Assembly: GCA_022376515.1 (NCBI GenBank)
Contig: WTXI01000035.1
Span: 62,001-126,000, forward strand
Direction: 5' to 3'
DNA length: 64,000 nt
Source: Lactifluus volemus
Lineage: Eukaryota > Basidiomycota > Agaricomycetes > Russulales > Russulaceae
In this document: positions 19,500 through 32,000 of the stretch, piece by piece
Layout of the letters: the number at the start of each line of letters is the position of its first letter
How positions within the stretch are numbered: position 1 is the stretch's first letter
Made by a program: the position numbers and the translations under genes
Notes under the pieces: generated by a model
Told to the model about the DNA's origin: nothing
Databases searched by the model: none
What the model saw: only the letters and a program-made list of their open reading frames with translations

Positions 19500-21860
19500 T
19501 TTGATTGCTTGCATTGCCCCTTTGATCGCTGGTGCCCCCCCTAATTTTGGTTTTTAAAAAGTGACAGCGTGCTCGGTATCGTAGCTAGTGCGAATTTGGG
19601 CAAATTCCCCCAGAAGCTCCCCAGATTTGTCGAAAACCAAGTAGTTCATGTATCGCGTGAAAGGAAGTTAATTCTTCGTGGACATCCAACATATTACTGC
19701 AGTGCCCAATTGCGAAAACGCCACGCCAGCGCAATACGAAACTGCACGATATGAGCAGCCTCGACACTCCACACCTCCTCAGAGCTCCAGATAACGACCC
19801 ATCGTCGAACCGAGCGGGGTCGATCGGCTCTCCAAGCGCGTCGACATAGTCATGCGGTGGGGGGGGGGGGCGACACCCAACTCCTCATACATGGTTCCCT
19901 CATCAGATATGGCAAAAACGCGCGAACCGTGCCACTCTCGTCCGATTGCGAGAAAGGCTCCTCGTCCGCCCCAACGGGGAGCGACGGAGAGTGCATGTCA
20001 GTGATCCATCCCGGGTCACGTTCAGGCCGCCGACTCTAAATCAGGCGAGCGGTACAATGAACACAACACATCCACAAACCTATATCCCGTAGAATTCGAA
20101 CGGCATCCAGTCTAGGGATTGACACTGGCGGGTTTACTCTGAGGTGGATCATGTACACTTATGCATGCATGGCCCGGAGATCTTCAATTCAATTCATGTG
20201 TATTACTATGCCCTGAGTGGCTGAGGTGCCAACATCATAGACTTGTGTGAGTTGTTTCAACTTGAACGGGACCCCCGTGCCACTGGCACAATGGTAACCC
20301 ACAGCAATATGCCTTTATCCCCCTCACTCATGGCTTCACTTCAATATTTCGTCACTCTCGATTTTTCCACCATTCGATCTGCCCAATTTAGCCATACACA
20401 CGTTAGATGGCGTTGTCGCCCCGTTGGGATGCTTGGAGGGTGCTTCCCTGCCTCGCATCTCCAGGTGAGCCCCCTTCAGCTTTCTTCTTTTCTTCATGTT
20501 CATTGGGGGCGTCAGACAGCGTCGGGATTGCATTGGCGTCACTGTTGTGGCTGCCCCAGCATCAGGCGCCATCGATCAGCATCATCACAATTTCCGAAGG
20601 AGCACCCGGAGTTTCGATGCATGCAGCGTGCTGCCGGAGGGCCGACTCTTGCCAATTGTCCATCGTGACCGGGCGATGCACCTACTAGTAACAACTTTAT
20701 GACTGTATTGAATGCTGTCCCCACTCGGATGCCCGTTTCCGCTGCCTCCACCCCCTCAGATGGTGCTCTAATTGTAGATCCCCAATTGTAGATCCCCATG
20801 TTCACACCTGGGCAGGATAAAATGCGGCACGACTATTACTCTCCAAACCCCCGAAAAGAAAAAGTCTCGCAACTCCGTGCCACAAGATTCAATCCGCAAC
20901 GTCACCGACACGTCAGACGTGTCGTCGTCGCCCCCTTCTTCTCCTGGTGCGGTCTTCACGGGCGACACTGACGACAGAAAATGTGCCAAAGTGGCTTCGT
21001 TTGCCGCTCCTCCCGAGCCTGGCAACAAGTCGACCGTGAACGACAAAACGACGACGACTTCGAAAGCCAAGTTGCCGAACGGCAGCGTGGTGGAAACACT
21101 TTCTGTGGATCACCCCGGAACATCATTGATGTCAATTCAGGCGAACTATCGACTCCAAACGGAAACGGTGGTCCAGCCGTCAGACCCGTTTCCCCCGTTT
21201 CCCCCTCAACCCTACCTGCAAGCTCCCAAATCCCGCCGACCACCGATGAATGCTCCACACCTACCACCACCACCACCACCAATACCACCACCACAGCGCC
21301 AGCAGACACAGCTCAATCATCGTCCGATAACCTCGCGCCGAACTTCAACTGCCCTCTCCCGCCACACCTCTACGCGTTCTCACCCGGGCTCCGGTTCTTC
21401 CCTCACATCAGCGAAACCTAACGACGCCAAAGCGGTGTGCTTTGCAAACGCCAAGCCCACGATATGGGGCATATAGTCAGGATACGCAGAGCCCATCAGG
21501 GAGAAGTAGCGCGTGCTACAAACGTGGCACCAAGTCACCGCGGATGGGATTGGATTATGAGATCACAGATCCATTACGACGAGCCCGACTCGTTGGTGTA
21601 GATTCTTAATCCCTCGTGCACGCGGACTCGTGCCAAACTCACCAATGGCGCCTTCTCTCTTGATAGCATTGTCAAATACATATTTTAATACACACCCTCC
21701 GTCTGACATCCTCACGGACCTTGCCCCCCATTCCGAGATTGGTTCTTTATTCAAAAACCCCCATCCCGCCTCTCCCCTACTCACCTCCTCGTCCCTCCAG
21801 ATTGGCCTATCATCCTCTAGCAGAAAGACCAGGATCAATTCACTCTAAAAAAGCGCTACC
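19500..21860. other. Interior of the candidate element, no recognised gene
   Basis: It holds short frames on both strands. One from about 20877 to 21476 (+) is rich in Ser, Thr and Pro with a poly-Pro run (PPPPPPIPPP). None has a family signal. Confidence 0.3.
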
Positions 21861-21865
21861 AGAGC

Positions 21866-22642
21866 ATGGCCCTCGCCCATTACTCACCCTTTCTTGATCA
21901 ACCACTTCCCATTCAGAGCAAGCATCCCTACTTATTGAGCGTCGCTCAGAAGCAAGTTTTGCCGATGTCGAATCCTTACTCCTGGAACAAGTCCACTTCT
22001 GGCCTTGAGTCTTGGGATGCGCCGCAGACGTCATGGACAATTGACTCGTCCTATTTGACCCTGCAGTCAGCCGTCCCGCCCAGCGAACCCACGACATCAC
22101 AGGCAGCCTCAGGAGCACACCCACTACAGCAGCACCCTCTTCCCGAGCCACGATGCGATTCTTCTTTGTCCAGGCTTGAGCTTGGCCATTTACCATCGCA
22201 CTCACCCGGTTTGCGAGGCCTTGACCCCACCAGCTCTAATGACACACAAGAGTCCGCCCAAACGGTGGAAGAAGCAGGGCCGCTCGAAGAAGAGGGATGC
22301 TTGTTCGAATTCCAGCTACGTCTCGGTGATACACCTCCTCCGTCATCACCACCGGTCCGCTCCACAAGCACGCTTCCTGAATCACGGACAACCTCGCCTG
22401 GTAATGATTGGATGGGCCGAACGCGTCCTCCGTCGGAGGTCGGAAATAGACGAATTGTGGAGACTCCAGGTACAGCAGACGATTGGGACTGGAGTTATCC
22501 GCTTCCGACCGAACTTTCACAGCCCTTCACCTTGCCACCTGGCGTGGTGGAATGCCGAGAGCCAGCGGGAGTAGACACCAGTGGGACGCACATGGGACTA
22601 GGTGAGTTGCTTTGTTCTTTCGACATACGTAGGGAGAGATGA
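21866..22642 (+). CDS. Hypothetical Ser/Pro-rich protein fragment
   Basis: An open frame of 258 residues starts at an ATG (MALAHYSPFLDQPL). It is rich in Ser, Pro and Glu, with no predicted membrane segment and no recognised domain. A donor-like GTGAGT at about 22602 suggests splicing into the next frame, which holds AQQQQQQARK and then ILVKIRDFAFPDEDARHT and HAAFEQYA. It could be a captured or decaying host gene inside the candidate element. Function unknown; the frame may be chance. Confidence 0.3.
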   Translation: MALAHYSPFLDQPLPIQSKHPYLLSVAQKQVLPMSNPYSWNKSTSGLESWDAPQTSWTIDSSYLTLQSAVPPSEPTTSQAASGAHPLQQHPLPEPRCDSSLSRLELGHLPSHSPGLRGLDPTSSNDTQESAQTVEEAGPLEEEGCLFEFQLRLGDTPPPSSPPVRSTSTLPESRTTSPGNDWMGRTRPPSEVGNRRIVETPGTADDWDWSYPLPTELSQPFTLPPGVVECREPAGVDTSGTHMGLGELLCSFDIRRER

Positions 22643-23099
22643 CAGTCATGACGCCGACCCCTGCCCAACAACAACAACAACAGGCCCGCAAGGCCTCGAC
22701 CTCTCCGTCAGCTCCTGCTTCGGCTATTCTCGTCAAAATCCGGGACTTTGCTTTCCCAGACGAGGACGCACGCCATACTGTCATGGGCCCGTTGACCCCT
22801 GGCGAATAAATGCACGCCGCGTTTGAGCAGTATGCGGTACGTTGCCTGACGCCACGGTGACCCACATCAGACACGAGTACATGGCGGCCAACCTCGAGTT
22901 TGCGCTCTCCGTCGACCTGGGCAACGTGGCACTTGCACGCCCCGCTGGTCCACGCGCACGTTGTCCAGTTGGACGGACAACGATTGCAGATGAGAAGGAG
23001 TGGAACGTGTTTTGCGGCTGCCAAGCGATCCGGTCAGGTGTGGAATCTCCTCTCTGCTTTGTGTGCGGTCTTGAGTTGGTGTGAGTTGGGACCAGTTCT

Positions 23100-24560
23100 C
23101 GCACCCAAAATCATTTTATTATTTTATCAAATTTTGAGCATTTTCTAAGCTGTCTGAGGCTCTGAGCTTGTCTCATGTGTGTGGCCTCTAGTACATATTC
23201 AAAAGTAAGAAAAAGGTAAAAGTTCAAACCCCATACCCATACTGAGCTGACCAAGGTTACGTAGTACAGTAGAATCACGCTTTGTTTGTGCTTTTCTAAA
23301 TGATTAAAGAGTGTTTGCCTTGCCCCAAGCTCGAGATGGACAACACAACTAGATATGCAGCGATGCTATTCCGCATCGACGGGTGGTCAATTTACATCAC
23401 AGAGTACCATTCTAGAATATTGCAAATTACGGCTATTTTGGTCATATATAAGGGAAGTTCACCGCTGGTTGGTTCCTGGTCCTTTCCCTCATCTTCAAGT
23501 TTTTCCTTGCCGCATATCCAAGCCGCACACCACGCTGCGCACCCTTCTCCAGCTTTGGCTGCTCGGGCGAGTCGAGCCTAATTGGCCTTCATTCCAGACT
23601 TGCGCTTCGAACTGACTTACCTGGCCAGACTCGCAGTCGCGGGTACTGGCTTTCAGACCGTCGTCTGGGTCACATTTCGAGATCAAGTGATAAGCCCGTT
23701 GATACAGGGTATACTTTGGTGCGTCGCGTGCCATGTGCAACGAGATCCACGACTTACCTTTGTATAGGGGTGCCGCATCCGTGTTCATACAGCCCTTGCT
23801 ACGCCCCCTTTCCAGCTGGAGGTCTCAGGGCGATGCCTAGGCCCGTCCGAGTCCACGCGGGGCTCTCCAGGTGAGCTTCATATACCGTGGGTCGACAGCA
23901 GCGCTGAGTGGGCCTGACGCAACCCGAGGCTCAGTAACGATGAGGCCACCCTCCCGACTGCGCAGCGCAAGCAACGTGCCGCCGTCGTCTACCTCACGAC
24001 GGCCACCTCGTGCGTGTATTTCGTATAGACATGCGTATCCCCTTCTCACAAGCATTTTTAGCCCTGAGACTGGAATGAGATATCTGGAAATCTATTTTTT
24101 GCACCTCACAACTACTAGGCACTTTCCTTCATTGATTGGGTCTGAGGCCAGGTCAAATGCGTACGTTCTCTCCAGACTTGCCGTGATGCCCATTTACATT
24201 CGTCAAAGCCCCGATGCCCGTTGACTGCACAAGCAACAGGTGCTGGCTGCCGTACCGTAGATCCCACCCGTGCCGTCGTCTACCTCACAGCGGCCATGCC
24301 CCCTGTGCTGGCACAGGGGCAGTGCCTGGCTGCCGCACCGTGCCCTGCACCGCTTGGTAACCCCACTGGTGTCAGGCCCAAGTATGGCCACGAACATGGC
24401 CACGATGCCAACACTTCGAAGGAATCGCCGGAATATGGACTCGCAAAACAAGATCCCCTGATGCCGCCGAGCGCGCTTTCGAATACACACGTCGTTGATG
24501 TGCTGCTGCCCACCTTGCGGGCGGCACAGCGCTGTGGTACTTTTAATTAGTTGGTATATA
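23100..24560. other. Interior of the candidate element, duplicated short segments
   Basis: Short similar stretches containing GCCGTCGTCTACCTCAC.ACGGCCA occur near 23975 and 24270. No gene recognised. Confidence 0.3.
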
Positions 24561-25199
24561 TGGTGTACAATGCGATGATGGAATATAATTTTGATAATCA
24601 AATTAGCAAAAAAAAATGAACTGATCATCGCAAGCAAAAATGATGATTGTGCAAGGCAGATAATAAGAGTATATAATCCCCTGGGTGAATTGTAATGACA
24701 AGCGGATCATCATTATCATCTTCAATTATCATGTCATGTTGGCCCATATCTGACTGTGGTAATGACATTATAAGGAGCGTTATAATGACCGTTATAATGG
24801 GATTATCAGAACCCGTGGTAATTATAATGAGCATTATCAGAATCCAGCCTTAATTATAATGATGATTATAATGTGATTATCAGAATCCAGCCTCAATTAT
24901 AACGACATTATAATGGGATTATCAGATTCCAGCCTCAATTATAATAATTATAATGGCGGTGTGCCATGATATCAAATTATATTATTATAATATGTAATAA
25001 TGTCCTTTCCGAAATTTGCGACAGTGTAACGGAGTGAAGTAATTGCGTCGAGAACACTGTCCTTTTAGACTGACAAAAGTAGATCATTCAACTAGGGATC
25101 GAATATCTAAGTGTCCAGGGAACGTGTGAAGACCGTAGAATTGTACATAAACTGTCTCTAATCCGAGTCACAATATGAGCGCGCTGATCCGAGATATCC

Positions 25200-25676
25200 G
25201 AGAACCCCTTTGCTTCTTTGGTTTCTCTGACTCTGACTCAGGTTATGCTATTGCGTCGCGAGTAGCAGATCCACTTCGCGGTATTGCTTTAACCTGCGTC
25301 GTGTCATGAGGCCGTTTTCCTGAGGAAACTACTTGACGGTCTTGGCTTTCCCGCATCCGGACCCACTCCCATCCGTTGCGACAACCACGCAGCATCCATC
25401 ATCGCGGAAGACCATGTTTGGCACTCATGTATCAAACACACTGGCATCCGCGTCAAATATCACCACATACGCGATCCGGTTGCTCAAAAAGATGTTGTTC
25501 GTGTCCGTAGTAACGAAAACACGTCGGACATTTTGACCAAGCCTTTGGCCAAAAGCGATTTCTGCCGTCTCGGAGAACGACTTGGCTTGCGCACTTCCCG
25601 TGTTGGAAGTGAGGAGGAGCACCCTTCTCTATCATCGTTGATGCATCACCATCTCCATGATATGTATGGCGTATAA
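25200..25676 (+). pseudogene. Ty1/Copia pol remnant (RNase H end)
   Basis: One frame reads EAVFLRKLLDGLGFP, then PIRCDNHAASIIAEDHVWHS, KHTGIRVKYHHIRDPV, and ENTSDILTKPLAKSDFCRLG. These are the closing motifs of Copia RNase H (CDNxxA, KHIDxRYHxIR, TxDxLTKPL), which end the pol polyprotein. The upstream FGFSDSD... part is in another frame and nothing further of pol is present. No long terminal repeat is recognised nearby. It is a truncated relic. Confidence 0.75.
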
Positions 25677-26030
25677 TGATGCCCTGCCAGTGATTTAGTT
25701 CAACATTTGGTGAATCACTCTCTCAAAAGTGAACTGCCTGCAAACATAATTGTATTATCTTACCATGTATAACATTGAAAAAAACCGAACAAAAAGGGTA
25801 TAAACAATGTGTCTCGAGGCCAAAAGAACAAAGACATTATATGCAATCGGTGATCCCAACTTGAAGATTTCCCCATAGACAGGGAGGAGATGAGATGTGT
25901 TAGAAAAAACTGTCGGTGGTGTTGGTGGTGTGGTGATGGTGATGGTACGCCAGGCGCACCTCATGTAAATGCGCACTGCGTGCCCACCTCCTCGCAGAGC
26001 GCAGTACGGGCCCATTGAGTGACGTACTAT
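25650..26030. repeat. Dispersed repeat, copy 1 (also 52410-52700 and 53480-54060)
   Basis: Shared landmarks are CATCTCCATGATATG, a GTGATAC/GTGAATC..CTCTC box, an A-rich run, GGCCAAAAG, ATGCAATCGGTGA and GATTTCCC. The first and third copies also share GCGCACTGCGTGCCCACCTCC. The nature of the repeat is unknown. Confidence 0.6.
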
Positions 26031-26179
26031 TACCATGACGCGAGCTCGACCGCTGCGTTGTAATGGTGACCTCCTTCCTTTTTCGGCTACCACCACCACC
26101 GTGACGGCACCCAAACGTGCCAAACTGTCTGTGATTGTTGATCTTGGAGAGGGCGCCGTCCCGTCGTCTGTTCGTTTAG

Positions 26180-27150
26180 ATTCGCGACTCTGCCTGGAGC
26201 AGACGATACCGATCTGCGCATGACATATTGCGCTTTTTTAGTCCGCGTTCTTGTCGACGATTGGTCTTGTATCGACCTTCCATGAGCACTCTCGTACATC
26301 CAACGGTGTCGGGTACGGTCTCTATCACATCCCCGCCACCTTGCTCTCTCCTCACCTGCTAATATGCGAGTTCTGTGAGGTTTTTTTTTCTTCTTTTTTC
26401 AGATGTACGAAAACGGGTATGGTCAGCCGCCACTCGGCGAGTTGCTCGTACCTGCAGAACATTCATGCACTTCGCAGGCGCGTCTACAACCCACCGAGTG
26501 GCGCGCGACCGTGCGATGGTTGCTGCACATGCAATCACCATAGACGCCGCAGACGCAGACGGATGTGAAACTGGCTGGCGGCTTTGCGGGGCGGACGAAC
26601 AAACTGGCGGACGCGTGTATGATTCTGGTGCGGTGCCTCTCTCCCTTTCCTTTTCAATTCCTTTCCGCGCAGTCAACTCACAACACACCCCACGGGCCCG
26701 CGACCTATTTTATTTTTTCCAATCCACTCTCATCCCTACAACCTTGCACCTTGTTTGGCTAGATCAGATCCTTGGGGCAGATCGTTTACTAGATTTTCGC
26801 GTGCTGGGCGCGTTTCTGACAAGGTGCCAATACAAGTTTGGTGGGATTGGCAAACCGCCGGACGAGCATCCTGGTGAGCATTCTTGCGCGAACAACCTTC
26901 TCTTTTTTTTTCTGGCTTCTACATTCTCTCCTCGCTTGCGAAAACTAAATGCCCTGGTTTCGCAGATCCATACCACAGATATCTGTCGATCGCAGCGGCG
27001 GCAATCACATCGCCAGATCCGGCATAGAGACTGCAGCCCCTCGACCCGCTTATCAATGCGACGCACGTAACTGCGAGTGGGCCAAGGAGCACGTTTCTGC
27101 CGCTGCGCCTGCGAGGCGAAATCATAGCGGCGGGAAACGCAACGCGCTTT
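26180..27150 (+). pseudogene. Geranylgeranyltransferase type I beta-subunit pseudogene, copy 1
   Basis: Pieces in order are a DDTDLR-like box with YCAF and DDWSCIDLP, then YENGYGQPPLGELL, then GGFAGRTNKLADAC, then LLDF..LGAFLTRCQYKFGG with GKPPDEHPG, and after an intron DPYHRYLSIAAAAITSPDPA. This is the GGRxNK and H-x-Y zinc and prenyl site order of the beta subunit of protein geranylgeranyltransferase I (CDC43 type), which lipidates Rho-like GTPases. A TAG after HMQSP is present in all three copies, and DPA is followed by another TAG here. It is the longest of three copies and is not functional. Confidence 0.7.
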
Positions 27151-27208
27151 AATAGCGATCTCCTCCTAAAATCCGCAGCCCCCTCTCCCCACCCAGTTCT
27201 TGAGAAAA

Positions 27209-27790
27209 ATGGCATCCACTGGCAGGGCTGGCGCCGGTTCGAATGTTCCTACAAAACAAACCTTTGTCGTCTGGGCACCGGAAAATACAGATCTAGATGC
27301 ATACTCGCGCAGGCACGACGTGCGCGCTGAGCGCAAAAAACGCCTCGATCGTCTCGGACGAGAGTATCATAAGTTGAGCGAAAACCAAATCAAACGTTTT
27401 TGCAACATCTTATCCCCGGCCTCCGTTCAACATTCTGAAACATCGCATTAGAGATCGCAGGCCCGTTGACTGATCCGACCAATTTGGACAAACTCGATGG
27501 GAGTTTGCTCATCGTCGAGGCCGAGAACGCCGCAGCGGTGCGTGCGGTGCTGGAACAAAGCATATATTGGACTCGGAAGTCGGAACGTCATACGTACTAT
27601 TGCGCCACCCCATTTTTGGGCTTTGGTTATCTAATTTGTTTTATTTTTGTGCGTCGGCTTTGGAAATCATTATTTGGGACTTGTGGGTGGAATACTAATG
27701 GGATAAGGAGAAGCTTGATATACGAGAGATAACTGCACCGTCAGCATCAACATGCGCTAGGATTAGACTTGGGAGGTGTCGACGTGTACG
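27209..27790 (+). pseudogene. YciI-like domain gene, copy 1
   Basis: Begins ATG with KQTFVVWAPENTDLDAYSRR, then in another frame GPLTDPTNLDKLDGSLLIVE, AAAVRAVLEQSIYWT, and after a probable intron (TACTAAT branch box, acceptor near 27710) EKLDIREITAPS. These are the blocks of small YciI-like proteins of basidiomycetes (about 110 residues), whose biochemical role is poorly known. The first join between RLGREYH and GPLTDP does not resolve into a clean phase, so I call it a pseudogene with doubt. It lies about 60 bases behind the geranylgeranyltransferase piece in every copy where both survive. Confidence 0.5.
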
Positions 27791-28860
27791 GGCCGGCCTC
27801 TCCCGGTTCCGGATGTGGGCAGTTGAGTAATCTGTCGGTGGTAGGCCACCGTAACCCGTAAATAAGAACAGAGAACGCATAATCTCTCGGGGAGTGCTGC
27901 CCCTGGTTGTGACGACAAATCTTGTACAAACGAGGGGAGACGTCAAGCGCCGTGACTCGGGCCAACTTCTCACCAATTATCCAAAAGTCTCAGCTTTCAT
28001 CCAACTGACTTGATCGGGAGATTTCGAATTTCGAAATCTGGCCATGGCAATCGCCGGATCACGTGAAGTGAAACGATCGTCCACGAGGTGAACAAATAAC
28101 TAACAACAAACAAGTCGTCGAGTGTCATTTTGGCAACTTTCTCTAAAATACATGGGTAGACAGGCACCCAAAATTTTGACCTATTTCATACACGCAGACC
28201 TGGACCTGCTTACCTGACACCGAAATTGCAAGGAAATGTCTATACTAGTATCTACATTCTCTAAGTGGGAAGTGATTACTAAGTTCACAATGTCGTCAAG
28301 AAAATTCTTGAGAAATTATTCTGTTGTGCGAGTATGGATACCTCGGATAGAAGGATCTCCTAATGGAAGATGATAAGATGGTTTGGTGATGAAAAGTGAT
28401 GTCAGTGTCAGAAAAAGCACACCTGGCGTGGTGTCACAAGAGATTGACAATGCAAATGATAAAGTACTGAACCTCAATCTGTGGGGCCATTGTGGCTCCC
28501 ACCAATGTTGACGTCGTCATATCGAGGGTCATGTGGAGTCTCTTTTAAAGCCATAGGAATAGTCACAGTAAAGACTGAGATGACTTCATTCAGTTCATTG
28601 TGGCTTCTGAGGCATCGAAGGCCTGCCACGCCGGCAGCAACTTCACGAATGATGAGATGCCATGCTCTGGAGTACCTACAAGCCCCACAGTTGTCCCATT
28701 GGCAGCACGAGGTTGTTCATCTTCGCATACATGCTGCTCCTTCACCTCCTACAAGTCCTTGAGTACCATGTGCACTTGACATGCACCCTACAATTCTCAG
28801 TGCATCGCTACAATGGGCAAGATACTCAACATAAGACAGCTCCAATTGAGGTGGGGAATG
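27772..28860. other. Duplicated flank and spacer, no recognised gene
   Basis: 27772-28005 is nearly the same as 37660-37925. Both have a minus-strand frame with RDYAFSVLI and LRWPTTDRLLNCPHPEPGE that may be an exon of an unknown gene; the second copy has about 30 extra bases that could be an intron. From 28010 to 28860 I see only short unrecognised frames. Confidence 0.35.
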
Positions 28861-29059
28861 CGCTACAGAGGTGTTGTTCAAAGTGCAAAAATGTCAGGGA
28901 AGCGCAAGGAAAGCCTGAAAGTGCTTTAGATAATCAACCTGGATATTTCTCGGTGGGTGATATATAGACAAGCCCAGCCACTAGAAAATAGTAATACAGA
29001 AACAGATACAGTGTCATGATAAAGAAGGATTTTGAACCTGTAACGACAACTGACTCAAT

Positions 29060-32000
29060 TTAAATATCATGATATACTGTAGCCCAATGTAATCCGTGCA
29101 CAAAGTTTTCCAGTTCAAGCCAAGTTTCGTATCTGCCTGCAACCCATACGGTATTGGATCTATGAAAATATGGTCGGTGAGCCTGGGGAATCCACATAAG
29201 AAGTTCTCCCTCTTCCCCACACACCCACCCATCATCATGAACTAGGAACTCGTTCATAAAATCGACCTTCTCAACACCTTCCATTCTGACCTTCCTCGCA
29301 CTAACCGCGTGATATTGCGAGGCCGCGATGGGCTGCAGGTCCAGCGAGAATACAACAGGGTCGACTGATGTGGTGTATCCAGGAAACGGTCTTGCTACCG
29401 CCCCTGTTGGGGCATCCCACAGGCGAATCGTGTAATCTTCCGAAGCCGAAGCAATGTACCGCCCATCTGGTGAGAATGCAACACAAAGCACCCGGCCCGT
29501 GTGCCCGGTAAGTGGGGATGCTATGGCTTCTCCCGTCGCAGAATTCCACACGCGAATCGTGCGATCGTACGAGGCTGAGGCGATATGTTGACCGTCGGGC
29601 GAGAACGCAACAGAGGTGATCGGGTCTGTATGTCCAGTAAATGGTGCCGCTATTACCTCTCCTGTTGCTGCGTCCCACACGCGAATCGTGTTATCTGCAG
29701 AGCCCGAGGTGATGTATTTCCCGTCTGGAGAAAATGCAACAGACCAGATCGGCTGAGTATGTCCCGTGAACGGGCCTGCTATGACCTCTCCATCTTCAGC
29801 ACCCCACACACGAATCGTGAGATATGCCGAGGCGATGCGTTTCCCGTCCGGCGAGAATGTAACAGAATTGACCGAATTGACCGATTTGGTATGTCCAGAA
29901 AATCGGCCCACAGCGACCGCTCCTGTGGCAGCATCCCACATGCGAATGGTGCCATCACTTGACGCCGAGGCAATATGCCGCCTGTCTGGCGAGAATGCAA
30001 CAGACCAGATTATATCAGTGTGTCCAGTAAACGGGCCTGTTGCTATCTCTCCTGTCACGGCATTCCACACCCGAATCGTGCGATCTTCTGAGGCCGAGGC
30101 AATGCGCTGCCCATCTGAAGAAAATGCAACAGAAAAAATGCGACCGGTGTGTCCAGCCAATGGGCCAACTGCGACATGTCCTGTTATGGCATCCCACACG
30201 CAAATTGTGTGGTCGGACGAGGCTGAGGCAATGTGCCGTCCATCTGGTGAGAATGCAACAGAGCGGACCCAATCGGTGTGACCAGTAAATGGGTCCACTT
30301 CTGCTGCATCTGCTCTGACACCCCACACACGAATCGTGCGATCGAACGAGACCGATGTGATGCGTTGCCCGTCAGGAGAGAATGCAATAGAAGCGAGCTG
30401 ATTGGTGTGTCCAATAAAAGGGCCCGCTACAACTTTTCCTGTTCTAGAATCCCACACACGAATCGTACAATCGAGTGAGGCAGATGCAATGAGCTGCCCA
30501 TCTGGGGAGAAAGTAACAGAGAAGACCCGATCAGTGTGTCCAATAAATGGTCCCACTATGACTTCTCCTGTCGCAGCGTCCCATACGTGAATCATGCAAT
30601 CTGTCGAGGCCGAGGCGATGAGCTGCCCGTTTGGTGAGAATGCAACCACGTAGACAATATCCGTGTGTCTAGTGAATGGGCCTGCTACAACCTCTCCTGT
30701 GGCGGCATCCCACACGCGAATTGTGCAATCGAATGAGGCTGAGGCGATGCGCTTCCCGTCCGGCGAGAATGCAATACATCTGGCCAATCTAGTGTGTCCA
30801 GTAAATGGACCCGCCACGATGGCTCTTTTTCTAACGTCCCATACGCAAATGGTGCCATCATCGGAGGCTGAGGCGATGCGCTCCCCATCCGGGGAGAATG
30901 CGACGGAGTTGACCGGATTGGTGCCAGTGTGTCGAGTCAATGGGCCTGCTACCACGTCTGCTGTTGCGGCATCACACACTCGAATCGTACCATCTTTCGA
31001 AGCTGAGGCAATGCGCTGCCCATCAGGAGAGAATGCAACACAACTGATCCAATCGGTGTGTCCAGTAAAGGGGCCAACTACGAGCTCCCCCGTTGTGGCA
31101 TCCCACACACGAATCGTGCAATCCCGTGAGCCTGAGGCAATGCGCTGTCCGTCTGGTGAGAACGCAACAGAGTCGATTGGTTCTTCATGTGCCTGAATCG
31201 TCATTTCCAACGCGGGCCAATGAGACAACTGCCCGCGTCCCAAGCACAAGGTACGAGGGAATAGATGAAGGTAATGCTTGACGATGTGGGAAGAGGATGG
31301 TGCGAATGGTAGTGCAGAGACGTAGATATGCGGAGCGCTCCTTGCCATGGGCATCCCAAAGTACCGCACAAATGCGGATGCATCATCTACAAATGCCAAC
31401 AAGATCTCGACAGGGTGAGAACGCTATGGTGATTTATTGTAATCCTCACTACATGCCAATTATAGGATGTACATACCTTCCACTGATCGGACAGCAACCA
31501 CGTCTTTAGAGACGACAATGCTGGCAAAGCAGCGCTCACTTTGCTCTTGATGCTAAGCACTTCTAGCCAAAACAGAATCTTCGTCTCGAATAGGGACCGA
31601 ACTTTCGCGAGGACGTCTTGCTCCAAAGCAACATGTTCTAAATGACCGTTCCAGAAAACGCAAGCATACGATAGAGCAGTGGGAATTTGTTTGGAAATTC
31701 GAGTGTTAAGGTCAAGGACATCGCTGTTTGCAAGGTATGATGACTCGAGTTCGCAAATGTTAAACTTCAGCTTGTCTAGCATCAAACCAAGGCAGGAATG
31801 TGCCAACTGACGATGAGCATCGCGAATATCCACGTAGAACATACCACTCTTCTTGCTGGTAAGAAAATCACGGAATGATGTATGGAGAGGAACGATGGGA
31901 CGAGTTTGATCTGATGAAGTCACGTGACTCAGCAGTGAGCCGAGATGACGAAGCATTTCAACCACAGGATCGGAATCCTCGGGGTCGTCGATTGGGGCAT

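Larger units (their letters stand above)
19215..25023. mobile_element. Possible 5.8-kb TIR element with TTATAAT-rich ends
   Basis: The left end TGTCGCAAATTCGGAAAGG and the right end CCTTTCCGAAATTTGCGACA are inverted copies with one 1-nt gap. Both are followed inward by several hundred bases dense in TTATAAT/ATTATAA units (19230-19470 and 24740-25000). The right zone also repeats ATTATCAGAATCCAGCCT. No clear target duplication was found. The interior has open frames of unknown family and looks like a patchwork, as in the gene-capturing elements nearby. Two separate smaller elements sharing ends is an alternative reading. Confidence 0.45.

Noticed and set aside
27230..27260. GGTTCGAAT box as in tRNA T-arms
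   Set aside because: No acceptor or anticodon stem around it; it lies in the start of the YciI-like frame. No tRNA or rRNA gene was recognised anywhere.
29585..31196. Several plus-strand frames with repeated ASHTRIVxSSEAEAM units
   Set aside because: Mirror images of the WD40 repeats on the minus strand; the same occurs at 42521-43924.
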